Assembly (NCBI GenBank): GCA_900642245.1
Contig: CAAAJI010000017.1
Location: 124,950 to 188,949, forward strand
Source: Fragilaria radians
Taxonomy: Eukaryota > Bacillariophyta > Fragilariophyceae > Fragilariales > Fragilariaceae
Reading direction: 5' to 3'
DNA length: 64,000 bases
In this document: positions 1 to 10,095 of the stretch, in pieces
Layout of the letters: every line of letters begins with the position of its first letter
Position numbering within the stretch: the first letter of the stretch is position 1
Made by a program: the position numbers and the translations under genes
The notes under the pieces: model-generated
What the model saw: only the letters and a program-made list of their open reading frames with translations
What the model was told of the DNA's origin: nothing
Database searches by the model: none

Positions 1-1
1 A

Positions 2-849
2 GAGTGTTGTGATGTCGATGATAATTTTGTTGATTCAAAGGTAGAATGCAGCCTTGTTTCTTCAGGTATTTCAAAGGGTGTTACTTATCAGGATGCATTG
101 AGGTCAGACTTGTACTCTTCTACACTGGACCTTCTTCGTGAGACTCTATCCTCCTGTGTACCATACACAGAAGAGATGATATCCCGAGCAATTATTTATG
201 CCTTCTCAGATGATAGTGGCACCGATCTTACAACGGTATTGAAAGGTACAGAACACACACTCGATGTAGGAGTAGTTGAAGCCGACGCTCTCGGCGAAAC
301 GCTGGCTTGGCTTCAATGGAATCAGGATTTTATCGCAGTCGCTGATCTGCAGGATCGCAAAATGGAATTTCTTAGGAAACAAGTGGAATGGATGGTTTTT
401 CAAGTCCGTCACAGTAGGTTGGATGCTTTGCTTGCATCACAAATACTACATCGTGTTGCCACAGTACTAAATCTGAAACTTACAAAGCAACCTAGTTCGG
501 ATACATTACTGCTCTGGAATTTGAAACCATCCACCTTAACTCAAGATTTGAAAGAAGCCCTGAAAGAATACGGAAAAATCACAGTCGTCGCTGTGTCTAA
601 GCAATATGCAGATTTTGGTACGTTGTTCTCATAAATACAGTTGGTAGTTACGTTATTGTTCTACACTTATGGGTTTCATTTCTAGGATTTTGCAGATTTG
701 AAGATTGCCAAAATATCTCTGCGATATCCATGGCAGCAACAAAGGGAGAAATAAATATAAATGGATTGCGACCTTCCATGATTGAATTAAATCTGGCACC
801 TCATGCTACGGAAGTATGGAACTTGGACGAAGAGAAGAAAGGGCTCTAG
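2..849 (+). CDS. RRM-like C-terminal protein, 5' part outside the window (exons 2..617, 686..849)
   Basis: The frame is open from base 2, so the N-terminus lies upstream of the window. There is no ATG start here; the gene is partial. A GT-AG intron (618..685) joins the two exons in frame, giving Gly at the junction, and the stop is at 847-849. The visible N-terminal part is a helical region of unknown fold. The C-terminal ~75 residues look like a divergent RNA-recognition motif: an RNP2-like strand (LLLWNLK), then DLKEALKEYGKITVVAV, and an RNP1-like strand formed across the intron (ADFGFCRF). This suggests RNA binding, but the family was not recognised and the RRM call is inference from pattern. 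Confidence is high that it is a gene and moderate for the domain. Confidence 0.75.
618..685 (+). other. GT-AG intron of the RRM-like gene
   Basis: The 68-base intron begins GTACGT and ends TTTCTAG. Removing it continues the frame from ADF to GFCRF, which completes the RNP1-like strand. Unspliced reading stops within a few codons. Confidence 0.8.
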
Positions 850-1098
850 AAAAGGCTTACTTGATCTTTGATGAAATCGCTGTCGCATGATGAAAAAATA
901 TGAAGGATGGTGCGATTTCTTCATATGAGATGTTCAATTTTTTACTATACGACGTTTATCCTGACACCACTATAGCGGCGGCAAAGGTTTTGTTCTTAAA
1001 ATTTTAAGTTGATTGTTTTTTATGTATTCTAATGATAGTGCAAGGATTCTAACCTTTTATTGGTGCATATGTCCAAAAACCCATGTGTGTAATATCCC

Positions 1099-2259
1099 TC
1101 ATCCTCTTGCTCTAGATCGGTTTTGATTTGTCACATAAAATAATAGCAACGCAAACGCTGCCTTCCATTTTCTTGACAGATTGTAAATGGACGAAACCCA
1201 TCGGACTATCTTTCGGCTGGAATGAGGTGTATTGGGTGCTTGCATAGAAGATTTGACCCCTACAACAATTAATGATCCGAATAAAGCGCTTGTCAGTCCT
1301 GCAAGTGTCAAACCTTCCCAGAAGCTTCTTAACAGCCTACGAGCCTGGGAGCTGCAACGTAAATGTAAGACTAGAGTGACTATACTTACGATGGCAGTGC
1401 CATGGAGGGCTCTATCCGGTATCTGTTGGATTAGATTTGTTATCGGTTTCTCCGCCCATTCCAATGCTATCGTTCTAACCAGAGACACGGGATCACTCGA
1501 AAGCGGGGTTTGTGGGATAGATGATGTGGAACTTATTGAGGCTGGCGACGGTTTATCTCCCGATGATTGTGATGATGAAATCAACGTATCAGGCAAGACA
1601 CATTCCTCTACGGAATCCGTTTCTGAGTCTGTTTCTGGAGGCACTGTCATAACATCAGAGTTTAGAAAAGTGTGGCTTTCCGAAAGGTAAGGATGATAGT
1701 CAGTGAGGCGACGTGTTTCGCATAACAACCATTTCTGTAGTTGAGTTGGTAATAGGTGCTTGATTCCACCCGGTGTCATCCAGAACTGAATTGCGTCATT
1801 TTCCGAAGGTAATGCAAGGACGGATTGAATCAGTTTAACTCTTTGTAATTTTGACAGTGGTAAAAGATACATTGCCGCATTCCCGAGCATCCCAAGAGTG
1901 AGAGCAGGGAGTGTACCGTTTTGAAAATCAAACATGTTTTTCATCACATCATCCAAAATCAAGTTATTTAGTATATGGTTGATCCTCGCTCGACAACTAT
2001 GTTTCAACCAACGCACAAGATCCTGATACGCCCAAATCAGAGCCAGAAATCCAAATACGATAGAATACCAAGTTTCGATTGACAGTGTTTTGAGGGATCG
2101 AATCATACTTGGAAGTATCACCACGAACAATAAAAGAGGACCCCTTAACCGAATAATCCCCCATTCTTTCAGGCGATGAACCTCAATCACTGGAATGACT
2201 TCATCGGAGTTTGTTTTGTTACAGACAATTGTGTTGTTGATTGAGCCCTTCTCATTCAT
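1099..2259 (-). CDS. Multi-pass membrane protein of unknown family (386 aa)
   Basis: A single uninterrupted exon from ATG at 2259. I do not recognise the family. About six hydrophobic segments are visible: near residues 42-57 (GPLLLFVVILPSMI), 63-80 (YSIVFGFLALIWAY), 115-135 (TLPALTLGMLGNAAMYLLPL), then after a long Ser/Thr/Pro-rich acidic linker (about 200-260), near 288-303, 320-340 (LAGLTSALFGSLIVVGV) and 365-380. The C-terminus is basic. No catalytic motif is visible. It is divergently arranged with SNAPC3, about 890 bases away. Length without stops and the clear membrane pattern support a real gene; function is unknown. Confidence 0.75.
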   Translation of the reverse strand: MNEKGSINNTIVCNKTNSDEVIPVIEVHRLKEWGIIRLRGPLLLFVVILPSMIRSLKTLSIETWYSIVFGFLALIWAYQDLVRWLKHSCRARINHILNNLILDDVMKNMFDFQNGTLPALTLGMLGNAAMYLLPLSKLQRVKLIQSVLALPSENDAIQFWMTPGGIKHLLPTQLQKWLLCETRRLTDYHPYLSESHTFLNSDVMTVPPETDSETDSVEECVLPDTLISSSQSSGDKPSPASISSTSSIPQTPLSSDPVSLVRTIALEWAEKPITNLIQQIPDRALHGTAIVSIVTLVLHLRCSSQARRLLRSFWEGLTLAGLTSALFGSLIVVGVKSSMQAPNTPHSSRKIVRWVSSIYNLSRKWKAAFALLLFYVTNQNRSRARG

Positions 2260-3146
2260 ATTCTTAAGAGGCCGGTCGTCAAAAGAATGAGAGAACTGAC
2301 GAGACGAAATTCCACGTTTGGATAAGAGTTATGTATGAGTAACTTAGTAGCGAAGTCGCGATACAGTAGGAAAAAAAAAGAGAAGTTTGAATCGAAACCA
2401 GAAGTAAAAGAAATTGCAGGATGTAAAGTCTACTTTGAGATACAGCAATGGAACCTAGTATATGGATGAAAAATATAGATTGACTGAAAAGAGATTTTGA
2501 AGCTTGAATTACAAAAAGTACATGGATTTATGATTTGAGTCTTGCAAAACTTTACCAAGAGCATTTTGGCACCTGAAATACTTGAATGTGAGCTTTTGTT
2601 GTCATCGTTTTCAATTTTGATTTAGCAATGTTTGGCTGAAGTAACCGTCTAATTTCTAAGTTTAATAATGACAATCAAGAATAAGCCCTTATAGATGTTT
2701 TCTGAAGCAATTACCCTTTGTACAGAACGTGTAAGTTAGGCGTTTCTGGGGGTGTAAGCAAAATCATTCATTCCCTTAAATAAATCTATGATTTTCAAGA
2801 ATGTTCCTGATGTAAATTGGCATGCCACAGTGAGTACAGGAAAAATGCTAAACTTTGTAAATGTGGGTTGAATGCCCTTTATCAGCAGCAACCAGGCTAC
2901 AATAGCACTTTTTTGCCTTAGCAGTTTTTTCGCGGACGAGTGGATATCTGGAAATCTTCATTTGAGAAAGCTTTCAATGCATTTAGAATCTAAGGGTATA
3001 GTATATCATTAACATTGTTCATTTTTCCATTGCTTCGATCTATCTGAAAAAATCACTAGTGTCCTGCAAAGTTACTTTACAATGGAGGAGAGAATCAACA
3101 ACAGTACAGTACAGCTAGCAATACAATATTTGTATATCAAGCAACG
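2260..3146. other. Intergenic region between divergent genes
   Basis: AT-rich spacer between the membrane-protein gene (-) and SNAPC3 (+). It should hold both promoters. An ACTAGT palindrome lies at 3055-3060, 87 bases before the SNAPC3 start, resembling motifs upstream of other genes here. A short open frame from 3082 is out of frame with SNAPC3 and unsupported. Confidence 0.5.
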
Positions 3147-4313
3147 ATGGGAAAAAAAAGGAAGTGCTTTTCCGCAAGGAAATGTCTTGAAGAATGGCAA
3201 AGCCTATGGAGCCTTGATCAAAGTATTATCCTTGAATCTGACTCTAAATCTGATAGTCTTTTCGATTGTAGCAATTTGGTATCATATCATAAGCATCACG
3301 TTGAAAATCACGTGAAAAAGAGTGTTGAATTGTGGAAAGCCTTAGACGAACGTAAGGTCAAGAAAACGACAATCGGTTGGACAACATGTAAAATTAAGTT
3401 GCCTTTGGGATTCGATTATCTTTCCAGGTTAGAGGAACCTCCTGTTCATGATGATGGTGAGCTTGTAGTTTCATTAGACGACCCAACTGAGACTTTATCT
3501 TACGAAGCAGAGCTATGGAAAATTTTCAACCAGACAAACACAGCTAAAGAATTATATCGACGATGCGGTCTTCAGAGCTTAATGTCGATGAAGGAAAATA
3601 TAGAGATGATGGACACTATCCACTGTCGTGTGAGCGATCGACACGGATTACCTCCCACAAAAAATGCTTTGGCAACAACTGTACACATAGAACTCTGGAA
3701 AAGAAATTTAAGGGATAAAACGGCAGCAGATTCCAATCGTTCTGTACTAGAATTCCTCGGAGATCAAACTCTTCTTGATGTGCATAACGCCATCCATGAA
3801 TTGACTGACGATGAACTTTGGACGGGGGGGAGAAGTGGGATATTTGGCATCGAAGACACATTTTATTTCACTGGTGAAGTAGACTATGTAACGCCGATCA
3901 TGAATTGGTTGAATAAAGATCAATCGCGCTATTCGTACTTGGGACTACCGTTGGAAGGGATCAAGCTAAAGCCCATGGAATCAGTAAGGCTTGCTGACAT
4001 TGAATGGTCACTTAACACAAGATATTTTCACATCCATCATGGTAACATCGAGACCTCTGTTTTTCTTATGGATATTTGTCAGACGTCCATCAAGAATATG
4101 CAATATCCAATCATTCATGACGCTTGGACTCCCAATTATCCCGCTGTTTTGTGTGAAGGATGTGAATCCCGGTCTGCTACTTTAGTGACGAGATCCAATG
4201 CAAAAGAAACTGACGGTGCAGCTCAAATCTGTCAATCATGCCACGATCAAATATTTGGTTCAAGTGACTCAGGTTCAATTAGGCTTTCGCTCTTCAAACA
4301 GCAACAGGACTAG
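3147..4313 (+). CDS. SNAPC3: snRNA-activating protein complex subunit 3 (SNAPC3/SNAP50) homologue
   Basis: SNAPC3 is a core subunit of the complex that binds the proximal sequence element of snRNA genes and recruits Pol II or Pol III in the nucleus. The 388-residue single-exon protein shows the family signature in its C-terminal half: VLEFLGDQTLLDVHNAI, a GIFGIEDTFYF strand, the conserved ADIEWSLNTRYFHIHHGN block followed by VFLMDI, and a terminal zinc-binding arrangement CEGC (about residue 336) with CQSC about 26 residues later. The N-terminal 150 residues are charged and family-variable. ATG 3147 is the first in this frame; an upstream ATG at 3082 is in another frame. It is tail-to-tail with the kinesin gene. 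Confidence 0.88.
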   Translation: MGKKRKCFSARKCLEEWQSLWSLDQSIILESDSKSDSLFDCSNLVSYHKHHVENHVKKSVELWKALDERKVKKTTIGWTTCKIKLPLGFDYLSRLEEPPVHDDGELVVSLDDPTETLSYEAELWKIFNQTNTAKELYRRCGLQSLMSMKENIEMMDTIHCRVSDRHGLPPTKNALATTVHIELWKRNLRDKTAADSNRSVLEFLGDQTLLDVHNAIHELTDDELWTGGRSGIFGIEDTFYFTGEVDYVTPIMNWLNKDQSRYSYLGLPLEGIKLKPMESVRLADIEWSLNTRYFHIHHGNIETSVFLMDICQTSIKNMQYPIIHDAWTPNYPAVLCEGCESRSATLVTRSNAKETDGAAQICQSCHDQIFGSSDSGSIRLSLFKQQQD

Positions 4314-4930
4314 ATTTCTCACGAACGTCAATAAAAAAAGTACATCCATCGGAAACTTTATGAAAGTGAATTCGTCAGTTAAGCGATTCGATAAAATAAC
4401 AATGTGTTGGTCGACCAAAAAAGTTAGTATAATGATCAAAATAGAAATCTAGAGATAGCTTAGACATCTTTTTCTAATTTGATACCATAGCACACGTGTT
4501 TGCATGTTCAATCCGCAACTCACTACATGGTTTCATGACAAGATTTCCAGGTTTATCGATTTCTAATAAAGATAACTCAATTCTGATCCCTTGACTCTTA
4601 GTAATGATTAAGCTATTACCATTCCAGATCCAGGGTTTCGTGAAACCCGAAATTCCATGATATTCATAACCCATAATCGCTTTCATGAAATATTCTTTTT
4701 TGAATCTACTGAAGAATGTCTCGATGAGCACGAAGAATTGTGGTAAACTTCTCTTGCCGCTTCTGATTGCGGTGTGGATTGCCAAACATATATTTAGAGT
4801 GGAAAAGCATGGACGAACCGACTCCATGGAAAGGAGTTTTCGAATTTTGTTTCTTACCCTAAAGAATGAAATTAACCAATAATTCAATGATAAAAACGAG
4901 CAATTGACAACACGGAAGAGAAACATATTA
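4314..4930. other. 3' spacer between SNAPC3 and kinesin-13
   Basis: Convergent 3' ends of SNAPC3 (+) and kinesin (-). It holds the downstream UTRs and an open minus-strand frame described separately. Confidence 0.5.
4474..4830 (-). CDS. Possible small protein, low support (118 aa from internal ATG)
   Basis: On the minus strand an open frame reads through most of the spacer and ends at 4474. Counting from ATG near 4830 it would encode about 118 residues with mixed, protein-like composition (for example GFTKPWIWNGNSLIITKSQG). No family is recognised and there are no TM segments or zinc motifs. The open frame also extends upstream over the 3' end of the kinesin gene in another frame, with an acceptor-like TTCTTTAG before it, so it could be an exon, a kinesin 3' UTR, or chance. 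Transcript evidence would be needed. Confidence 0.22.
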   Translation of the reverse strand, partial: SMESVRPCFSTLNICLAIHTAIRSGKRSLPQFFVLIETFFSRFKKEYFMKAIMGYEYHGISGFTKPWIWNGNSLIITKSQGIRIELSLLEIDKPGNLVMKPCSELRIEHANTCAMVSN

Positions 4931-6715
4931 TTAAAACGGCGATAATGAACCGACTTGTCTACTGAGATGCTCTTCGCGAAGTAGGCTTTCACGGAATTTC
5001 ATCATTTTTCCTTGTAATTGCTCAATTAGCTCTGTTTTGCGAAGAATGATTTCCTCAAGCCGACTCGCATATTCATCGATGTCTTCCAATGTTACATTGT
5101 CGCGTTGAACATGCTGTAACATCTTGCCTTCTTCCGTAAGGAGTTGCGCAGACTCAGAAATATTGGACATGTGAGTGTTCAACATATCTTCTTCCTGTTC
5201 CAATACTACCAGTACTGTCTCACGAAGCTGAGACTCCTCTGTAGCACGCGATATAACTTCACAGTCATCATGAGTATCTTCTTTGGAGTTTAATTGCTTC
5301 ACAGAAGAAACAGCTTTGACTGCCGATTTTCCATCAAGCGGAATCACTTTCTGCTCCTTAATTCTATCAGCGTACCGTAGCGTATTTAAAGTATGATCTG
5401 CTGATGAAGCCCCAGGTGACACCGTAGCGATCATACTTGTTCTAGCTTGACTAGATGTGAAACAGTCTTTAAGGAGAAGCGTAAGCTTTGATGCTCTGTA
5501 CGGCACATGTTTTGTCCCTTTCTTATTTGCACCCAGTGCTCGAATGCATTCTTTTAGAGAGAGCAGTGATGTATTTATTTCTGCACTCTCATTCCTCCTC
5601 TGACTATTGTGCGATTTTGTATCATCACCTCTTTCGCTCCCAGCTAAGTCTACCAATGACATTTTACCACGCAGCTTTCCAGAGTTTTTTTCTCGTAACA
5701 CAATTTGACAAATGGCATGGGATCGGGATGATGTATCGTTGGCTTCTGTTGAGTGCGTAGTCCTGAACCTGAAGAAACGATGAGACTTGAATGAAAGTCT
5801 ACTAGTTTTCGTGTTGAACTTACTCGTTTCCTTTTGCCACAAAGCTCAGAAGCTCAGCAGGTCCAGATGCTTCAAATTCTTCCAATCCTGTAACTACGAT
5901 TTCACCTTTCGCATCCTCCAATACCTTTAGCTTCCTCCGATCATTGAGGAGGTCTTGAACAAATCCGCCATAGATCTCAAAGAATGCTACTGCGACGACT
6001 GTGTTTTCTAAAGTACAGTTCATATCCCCAGCTTCGAGGGTCATAAAGATGTCTTCAGCAACCAATGCTTGAATTCCCTGCATAGTATATGTTTTACCAG
6101 ATCCAGTTTGACCATATGCAAAAACTGTAGCTCGACCTCCAGTGCCTGAACAAATGAAGTCAATTAAGGGTAGAGTCGAATGAACATACACTTGCTCAGT
6201 TGTCATTTCTTCGTCGAAAGCATGGTCAAATTTGAAAGACGTGTGATCCAAATACTTTGTGATACCGTCTACTCTGAGCTTAGCGTTGTGAACCCAAATA
6301 TGAGGATGGTAACAACTAACACTATCGTGGTCCTTTTTCAAGCGCTCCTTTGCGCTCATTGGCCTTTTGCGGACACAAATGCAAATACTTTTGTCCGAGG
6401 CGTCCTCGTGTTCTTGTGCTTCAATAGAGTGTTCGTCACGCCACGCTTGCACGAGTCCAACGAAGTCGACATCTCCCGTGTTTCCACTTTGACGAATTCT
6501 TTCCTCTTCTGTTTTACGAGTCTGTTTCAATTCTTGCATTGCCCGTCGACGCTCCTCACGCTCCGCTTCCATTTGCTCAATTTTGAGTCGGGTTGCATCT
6601 TTACGACCAGTCGATACCTTTGTAGACAAAAGACATGACGCATGAGTATTTGAGACCAAAGATCGTATTACTGTTATCTCTTCTCCTTTCCAGCTCAACT
6701 TACTCTTCGACTCAT
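4931..6715 (-). CDS. Kinesin-13 family microtubule depolymerase (exons 6704..6715, 5824..6617, 4931..5768)
   Basis: Kinesin-13 motors do not walk; they use ATP to remove tubulin from microtubule ends in spindles and flagella. The spliced protein is 547 residues. It has a charged, coiled-coil-like neck (about 10-70), then the motor: CVCVRKRP-like start at 82-90, a family-specific loop-2 [11 protein letters not shown] in place of the KVD finger, P-loop GQTGSGKT (173-180), switch [10 protein letters not shown] (about 279-287), switch II DLAGSER (309-315), and a C-terminal coiled coil after about 400. Exon 1 is only 12 bases (MSRR), giving a start that fits consensus splice sites; the alternative ATG at 6698 lies inside the intron. 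The total, 1644 bases, is whole-codon. It is short for the family because N- and C-terminal extensions are reduced. Confidence 0.9.
5769..5823 (-). other. GT-AG intron in the kinesin motor domain
   Basis: The 55-base intron begins GTAAGT and ends TTCTTCAG. Its removal gives [15 protein letters not shown], matching the switch I approach of kinesin-13 proteins. A second AG six bases downstream would drop two residues (FR) and fits the family less well. Confidence 0.85.
6618..6703 (-). other. Intron after the 12-base first coding exon of kinesin-13
   Basis: The 86-base intron has donor GTAAGT right after ATGAGTCGAAGA and acceptor CTACAAAG. Splicing is phase 0 and gives [14 protein letters not shown]. 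Confidence 0.7.
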
Positions 6716-7515
6716 TGTTATATGGAAGATACTTGGGAGCTTTTGTCTCGGAAACTCGAATGATGTATAACTTCGAACGTTTGTGTATTTATTACCTTTT
6801 TGTAAAAATTTTACCGTTTCAAAACATTGCAAACAGTTAAAAAAATCATTCTCATTTTTTTATGGTTCCAAACAGGATAAATCATATCTTCAAGTCAAAT
6901 ACACGCCCAATCCGCTTGACAATGATCGGGAATGAAGTTGAACCTGGGATTATATTGGGAATTGCTATTCTCCAACTATGCTGTCAATAGTATAGTTATA
7001 TCATGAAAAACAAATGCATGAAACAAAGTCCAGTTTCTTTCTTGATGAATCGAAAAGGCAATACAAAATCAAATCTGCATAGTAATATAGAATCAAGAAA
7101 TGTTGATGTATAGGTGAAGACAGGCTGAATTCTGGAAAACGTTTTATTGAAGCAAGTATGCTGGGGATATATTGCAACTTTTTTGAGGTAGGACAGGATA
7201 TTTTATCATGATTTCCCAATTCACGGAGGAAAGTTAGCTAATGAAAGAATGACAGTGGTTTTGGCATGCAATGCCTCTGGGGGGAACTTCAACTTCACGT
7301 AATTAGAAATCAAATATATTTCGTTGCTTTGATGGAGTCTTCTACATATCAAGTAGCAAATTATGGATGGCTAATCCTGAAGTATCCAATAAATCAATCT
7401 CCAGAGTGTTTTGGTATGGATAGGGTTTTGGTGCAGAGCGGATCATTTTTTGTAACGGAACAAAACTGTAATCCAACTTTCGCTGAATCTCACAAAGTTA
7501 TTAAATCATCATTCC
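6716..7515. other. Intergenic region between kinesin-13 and sulfatase
   Basis: An 800-base head-to-head spacer, very AT-rich near the kinesin end. It should contain both promoters. Open frames at 7001-7219 (-) and 7266-7625 (+) have no protein-like features, and the latter overlaps the sulfatase signal peptide in another frame. No further gene seen. Confidence 0.5.
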
Positions 7516-10095
7516 ATGCAATCGTTACTTCCGATTTTCCTTCATTTCTCTTACTTTGCTCAGTCGTATGCGAATCCTCACAAGCCAAATATATTATTAA
7601 TAACCACGGATCAACAGCGCTTTGATGCGATCCGAAGAGTTCAAGATGAACTTGGGGTGTATGAAGGAAAGCTTAAAATACGCACTCCCAATCTGGATCG
7701 TCTTTCCCGACAAGGTGCTTACATTCGCAACACATACTGTCAATCTCCCATATGCGCCCCTTCGCGCACTGTTCTTCGAACAGGTTGTACTGTTGAGAGA
7801 ACAGGCGTTCAAACAAATCCACTGACCGATGAAGAGAACCATCGCAACCCAAAACTCTTTATGGACAAAATTAACCAGTTGGAAGGGTTGGATCAGATTC
7901 TAGTCGAGGATTATGGCTATAGATCGGAGTATTATGGAAAATGGCATATTCCAAGTCGACTGTATCTTCGACGTGATGGGAGTTCACTTGTAGTCGAACA
8001 TAACGATTATGACTATTTAAATAACAGCTTCTTCTTTGAGGACACATCATGGGGGAGTATGCTTGGAAGATATCTCGAATACTTTAGAATGAAAGGAGAG
8101 ATCAATCAAACGTTTGCTTCAGGTCAACAAGAGGATTCATACTCTGAGTATCCGTATACACCCATCCCGCTCGACTCAAGGTTTGGAATGCCGACAAAAA
8201 CGTCACTGGATGATATGGATGAATTCGATAGAAGTGAAAATTCCGTCATTGGGAACTTCTCACTCCCCAAGTATTACTCTGCATCTTACATTAATAATGA
8301 CATTGCATTGAGAGCCCTTGATCGACTTGCTAATCAGGACAATCCATTTTTCATAACAGTAAGCTACCATCATCCCCATCCACCTTTTGTTGTACCACAT
8401 GAGTACCTTTCACATTATTGGGAAAATCGTAAGGATATCTTTACTTCTCCTTCAGTGGGAATTCCTTTGGCGGAAGGCGTCACCTCCTATTATTCTTCTT
8501 CGGAGCAGCAAAATCTTCACGATGCTGGATACTGTACGAATGAGAAAATTCAGGACTGGACTGCTGTTTATTATGCTCTAGTGGAAGAGATCGATACCTT
8601 AATCGGAATTATGCTGGATCGCTTGGATGCTCTTGGTGTCGCCAACCACACTTTAGTTGTCTTTACATCAGACCATGGGGAAATGTTGGGGTCACATTGT
8701 CGAAGAGGGAAAGGGACGTTCTACGAAGAGTCAGTTAGAGTTCCATTGTTTTTGAGGTTCCCTGATGTCATCAAGGCCAACACAATCGTTGACGAGCCTG
8801 TTAGCTTAATTGATGTATTCAGTACAATTTTGGATTATTCGGGTGCAAGCTCATCAGACCGTAGTGACGGTCGATCTCTTCGCGCCTTAATTGAAGGGTC
8901 GCAGATCAATTCCATGTATGACGAGACAGCCGTTATATCGGAATGGGATTACCGAGAGCCTATTGAGAATGACTCTCTGTCAAGAGAACTTGATAGAGTA
9001 CCGAATTTTATGGTTCGACACGGTGATTACAAGCTACTTATTCATAAAAAAGCTGATTCCAGAAAGCCCGATGAGCTTTATAATCTGAATGCAGATCCAT
9101 TTGAGCTGAATAATTTGCTGAGTCGTGACGAGGCAAATCTAAGCGATTCAGTCATTGGGAAAGCGGAGCATCTTCGATTCCTACTTCTTGATTGGATGAA
9201 TCGTGTTGAATACAACGCGAAAAATGATTTTTACACTAATCCATTATACAATGCAAACGAAGGCACAGGAGATTATGATGAAATTATTCGCCGGCAATCC
9301 TGGCCCTTAAGCGATCTATGGGTAGGCAGCAAAAAAATCATATTTGGGAAGCCGTTTTTCAATGAATCGAATTTTGTTCGAAATGAATGGTTATTTTTGG
9401 GTCGTACAAGCGAGGGTGCTTTCATTTGCACATTTCAAATCTCAGGGAAGGATGCATCCATCTTTCGTATTGAGCACAATGCCATTGGGCTTACGTCGAG
9501 GGAAGCCTTTCGATTAAGGGTTGAGCTTGTCTATGACTCTCTTTTAGTACCAGAGAGACAAATCGATGCGCATATCCTGATTTATAGCAGTGTTGGTGCA
9601 TCAATAAAAGTTCCACTTTTGCTTGACTTGGAAAAGCATTATTCATATTTTCAATCAGTCATTTCGGTAATCCCGACAGCTTATCAGTCACAAAATCCTT
9701 CAGCGCTTCAGTCATCCATTTCTTTATCGACAGCAGCATCGCAGGATACTTTACAACCTTCCCCTGAAAATCTAGGGAGTACACCTCCGTCGATGGATGA
9801 AAATAAAAACTACGAATTTTCTCCATCGCAGACTATGGGTGATGTGAATCAGGAGGAAGCTTCCTCAGAGCCCGCGGAGCAGTCAATATTATTACATACA
9901 GGAACACCAGAGAACGAGCCATCAAGTTCACCTTCAATACATGATAATATATTTGATTCAGAATTAACAAGTCCATTACCTTCAACGTACGCAAGGATTG
10001 ACTTTGTTGCAGATTCTTCCGCTAATCCAAGTTTGCCTGCACTCTTATCATTTGGCTCATTCCTAATAACAGGGTGCCTTATATCTCTGATTTGA
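7516..10095 (+). CDS. Secreted formylglycine-dependent type I sulfatase with GPI-like C-terminus (859 aa)
   Basis: Type I sulfatases hydrolyse sulfate esters using a formylglycine made from an active-site cysteine. Residues 1-19 are a signal peptide ending QSYA. The catalytic core shows ILLITTDQQR at the first metal site, the CAPSR motif with Cys80 followed by TVLRTG, HPHPPF near 295, and the second metal site SDHGEMLGSH around 385-395 with RGKGTFYEES. The form resembles choline-sulfatase/arylsulfatase families, and the natural substrate is probably a sulfated polysaccharide or small ester. After about residue 710 comes a Ser/Pro-rich stalk, and the last 20 residues are hydrophobic (LPALLSFGSFLITGCLISLI), like a GPI-attachment signal or membrane anchor. 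Single exon; the start is chosen because it gives the signal peptide. Confidence 0.9.
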   Translation: MQSLLPIFLHFSYFAQSYANPHKPNILLITTDQQRFDAIRRVQDELGVYEGKLKIRTPNLDRLSRQGAYIRNTYCQSPICAPSRTVLRTGCTVERTGVQTNPLTDEENHRNPKLFMDKINQLEGLDQILVEDYGYRSEYYGKWHIPSRLYLRRDGSSLVVEHNDYDYLNNSFFFEDTSWGSMLGRYLEYFRMKGEINQTFASGQQEDSYSEYPYTPIPLDSRFGMPTKTSLDDMDEFDRSENSVIGNFSLPKYYSASYINNDIALRALDRLANQDNPFFITVSYHHPHPPFVVPHEYLSHYWENRKDIFTSPSVGIPLAEGVTSYYSSSEQQNLHDAGYCTNEKIQDWTAVYYALVEEIDTLIGIMLDRLDALGVANHTLVVFTSDHGEMLGSHCRRGKGTFYEESVRVPLFLRFPDVIKANTIVDEPVSLIDVFSTILDYSGASSSDRSDGRSLRALIEGSQINSMYDETAVISEWDYREPIENDSLSRELDRVPNFMVRHGDYKLLIHKKADSRKPDELYNLNADPFELNNLLSRDEANLSDSVIGKAEHLRFLLLDWMNRVEYNAKNDFYTNPLYNANEGTGDYDEIIRRQSWPLSDLWVGSKKIIFGKPFFNESNFVRNEWLFLGRTSEGAFICTFQISGKDASIFRIEHNAIGLTSREAFRLRVELVYDSLLVPERQIDAHILIYSSVGASIKVPLLLDLEKHYSYFQSVISVIPTAYQSQNPSALQSSISLSTAASQDTLQPSPENLGSTPPSMDENKNYEFSPSQTMGDVNQEEASSEPAEQSILLHTGTPENEPSSSPSIHDNIFDSELTSPLPSTYARIDFVADSSANPSLPALLSFGSFLITGCLISLI

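Noticed and set aside
1232..1690. 152-codon plus-strand open frame
   Set aside because: Antisense shadow of the membrane-protein gene; no features of its own.
3616..3861. Minus-strand frame inside SNAPC3
   Set aside because: Shadow of the conserved SNAPC3 coding frame.
6180..6638. 152-codon plus-strand frame over the kinesin motor
   Set aside because: Antisense to the conserved motor domain.
7266..7625. 119-codon plus-strand frame before the sulfatase
   Set aside because: Overlaps the sulfatase signal peptide in another frame and has no domain or splice link to it.
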